From NCBI GenBank assembly GCA_012512705.1, contig JAAZDR010000107.1, positions 1 through 6,870 of the forward strand: DNA of 6,870 nucleotides, in the 5' to 3' direction. The number at the start of each line of letters is the position of its first letter. The first letter of the stretch is position 1. This DNA comes from Bacillota bacterium (GTDB taxonomy: Bacteria; Bacillota; Dethiobacteria; DTU022; JAAZDR01). Shown piece by piece: positions 5,510 to 6,870 of this stretch. The position numbers were made by a program, and so were the translations under genes. The notes beneath the pieces are model-generated. The model was not told where the DNA came from, ran no database searches, and saw only the letters and a list, made by a program, of their open reading frames with translations.

Positions 5510-6870
5510 CTAAGAGGATTCGACCTTGGAGAAGGCTCTCGGAATATAGTCTGCAATTTGTGCTGCAGTTATTCCCCGCTCTCCTTTTTCCGCGGCCAGC
5601 AAACCGGCCAAACCATGGATATAAGTGCTGCAGATCGCCGCTAAAGAGGGCTCCAGGCCCTGGGAGAGCTGGGCGGCAATCAGCCCGGTAAGCAAATCCC
5701 CCGTGCCAGCGGTAGCAAGGGCCGGGGTGGCTATAGGATTAATATAGATCTCCCCCGTCGGAAGGGCGATAACGGTATATGCGCCCTTAAGAACAACTAC
5801 AGCCTTCCACTCCTCAGCTTTCTCTGCGGCCAGGGCGATTCGATTTTGCTGTACAGCCTTGGAGGTGCTCTGGCACAGAGCAGCCATCTCCCCGGGGTGA
5901 GGTGTGACCACCGGTGTAAAGCAAGCCTGGCGCAAAAGCAATGTCTGTGCAGCAAGGGCGGCAAGGGCGCCAGCATCAACTACTACTGGTACCGGGCAGC
6001 TGGGCAGAAGTTCCTGTAGGAGCGCAAGTGTTTCTTTGCCCGGTGGGAGGCCCGGACCCACGGCAAGAGCAGAGCAGTTCTGCAAGAAATCAAGAATCTG
6101 CGGCACCGCCCGACTTGAGATCAAGCCTCCTCCTTCGGTTTCAGGCAGCCCAAGGGCAATCGCCTCCACCAGCTTCGCCTCCAGCACCGGCCGCAAGGAG
6201 GCAGCCGTCGCTGCATAAACCAGACCAGCGCCGCCCTGCAGAGCAGCACGGGCAGCAAGGGCCGCGGCACCGCTCATTCCCGGTGAGCCGGCAATAATCA
6301 GGGCGCGGCCAAAACTCCCTTTATGGCTGTTCAACGGACGCGCTGGCAGGTTATCCCTGACCATTTGTGCGGTGATCAGGTTTTCCGTAATAGAGCTGTC
6401 CGCAGTTAGTTGACGAGGGATACCGATGTCAACGATCTTCAACTCGCCAACGCAAGCAGCACCGGGGAAAAGATAGAGTCCCCGCTTCGGCAGGGCAAAA
6501 GTAACTGTCCTCTGCGCTTTAATAGAAACACCATGGACAGCGCCGCTGTTGGCATCAACACCGGAGGGAATATCAACCGCAAAAACCGGTGCTTGTGCCT
6601 GGTTAATCTCCTCGATCACCGGTGCGTACAATCCGCGGGGCTCACCTCTTGTTCCTGTTCCCAAAAGGGCATCGATCACCAAGCCTGTGCGTGCGATTGC
6701 TGTTCGGAACCCTTCAAGATCTCCCTCTTCTAGTATATGCCGCAGGGGAAAGCCCATATGCCTTAAAATCTTCAGGTTCACCGCCGCATCACCGCTGTAA
6801 CGCTCATCCCGGGCGAGAAGAAACAGCTCAACCTTCACCCCGGCACGAGCCAGGTAGCGGGCAGCTACAA
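5510..6870 (-). CDS. nnr: Bifunctional NAD(P)HX epimerase / ADP-dependent dehydratase, 5' end missing
   Basis: Repairs hydrated NADH/NADPH: the N domain (NnrE, YjeF_N) epimerises R- and S-NAD(P)HX, and the C domain (NnrD, carbohydrate-kinase fold) dehydrates the S form using ADP. The frame is open to the right edge and begins VAARYLARAGVKVELFL, the sequence that follows the GGDG loop in NnrE, so roughly 50 residues lie outside the window. Counting the GTG-coded Val at 6838 as residue 1, the N domain shows VIDALLGTGTRGEPRG (54-69), FAVDIPSGVDANSG (86-99) and LPKRGLY (116-122). The C domain begins about 160 and shows NSHKGSFGRALIIAGSPGMS (170-189), AVGPGL (259-264), VVVDAGAL (285-292), VTPHPGEM (311-318), VVLKGAY (348-354) and TAGTGDLLTGLIA (376-388), whose D381 is the expected catalytic Asp. 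All key residues are intact. GTG 6838 is not the true start. Confidence 0.96.
   Translation of the reverse strand, partial: VAARYLARAGVKVELFLLARDERYSGDAAVNLKILRHMGFPLRHILEEGDLEGFRTAIARTGLVIDALLGTGTRGEPRGLYAPVIEEINQAQAPVFAVDIPSGVDANSGAVHGVSIKAQRTVTFALPKRGLYLFPGAACVGELKIVDIGIPRQLTADSSITENLITAQMVRDNLPARPLNSHKGSFGRALIIAGSPGMSGAAALAARAALQGGAGLVYAATAASLRPVLEAKLVEAIALGLPETEGGGLISSRAVPQILDFLQNCSALAVGPGLPPGKETLALLQELLPSCPVPVVVDAGALAALAAQTLLLRQACFTPVVTPHPGEMAALCQSTSKAVQQNRIALAAEKAEEWKAVVVLKGAYTVIALPTGEIYINPIATPALATAGTGDLLTGLIAAQLSQGLEPSLAAICSTYIHGLAGLLAAEKGERGITAAQIADYIPRAFSKVESS

Noticed and set aside
5410..5556. Longer lipoprotein reading frame beginning at ATG 5556
   Set aside because: The extra 49 residues overlap the end of nnr, bury the lipoprotein signal peptide in the interior, and have no Shine-Dalgarno; the start at 5409 or 5412 directly precedes the signal.
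5904..6297. Two overlapping plus-strand open frames within nnr
   Set aside because: They are opposite a fully conserved enzyme gene, in GC-rich sequence where stops are rare; the Ala/Pro/Gln/Ser-rich products look non-biological.
6836..6838. GTG as the start of nnr
   Set aside because: The frame continues upstream to the window edge with VAARYLARAG, which is standard NnrE sequence, so the gene is truncated by the window.

Overview
The window looks like chromosome of a spore-forming Firmicute, probably a Peptococcaceae- or Syntrophomonadales-type clostridium. The signs are strong AAGGAGG/GGGAG-type Shine-Dalgarno sites, mixed ATG/GTG starts, roughly balanced base composition, a YdcC/GerS-like LolA-fold lipoprotein next to the NAD(P)HX repair gene, and a cysteine-rich protein of spore-coat-like composition. 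The species assignment is inference. I see no transposase, phage gene, CRISPR array, tRNA or rRNA.

Layout, left to right. (1) 1-1029, minus: homoserine dehydrogenase (hom), whose C-terminal end runs off the left edge; it has its own extended -10 promoter. (2) 1147-1854, minus: a 235-aa protein with 17 cysteines and no assigned function, closed by an intrinsic terminator that insulates it from hom. (3) 1855-2046: a divergent intergenic region with a possible sigma-K-like promoter on the minus strand and an inverted repeat touching the Shine-Dalgarno of the plus-strand gene. (4) 2047-3630, plus: a 527-aa protein with about six beta-propeller-like repeats followed by a long coiled coil and a short aromatic/basic tail. 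(5) 3631-3734: a terminator-like hairpin overlapping the stop codon, then overlapping, mutually exclusive inverted repeats around the next start codon. (6) 3735-4739, plus: a short GT-B (GT4-like) glycosyltransferase. (7) 4663-5409, minus: a LolA-fold lipoprotein whose last 24 codons and stop overlap the glycosyltransferase gene tail to tail. (8) 5510-6870, minus: the bifunctional NAD(P)HX epimerase/dehydratase, 5'-truncated at the right edge.

How the genes relate. The nnr and lipoprotein genes are same-strand neighbours and probably co-transcribed; they resemble the acpS-nnr-ydcC-alr neighbourhood known from many spore-forming Firmicutes. Hom is metabolic and independently expressed. The middle block (cysteine-rich protein, propeller/coiled-coil protein, glycosyltransferase) is the accessory-looking part. 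A role at the spore or cell surface is a reasonable guess from composition, but the sequence does not prove it. The most unusual items are the propeller/coiled-coil architecture, a perfect 12-bp-arm palindrome inside that gene that reads as a terminator on the opposite strand, the switch-like inverted repeats at the glycosyltransferase start, and the convergent gene overlap.
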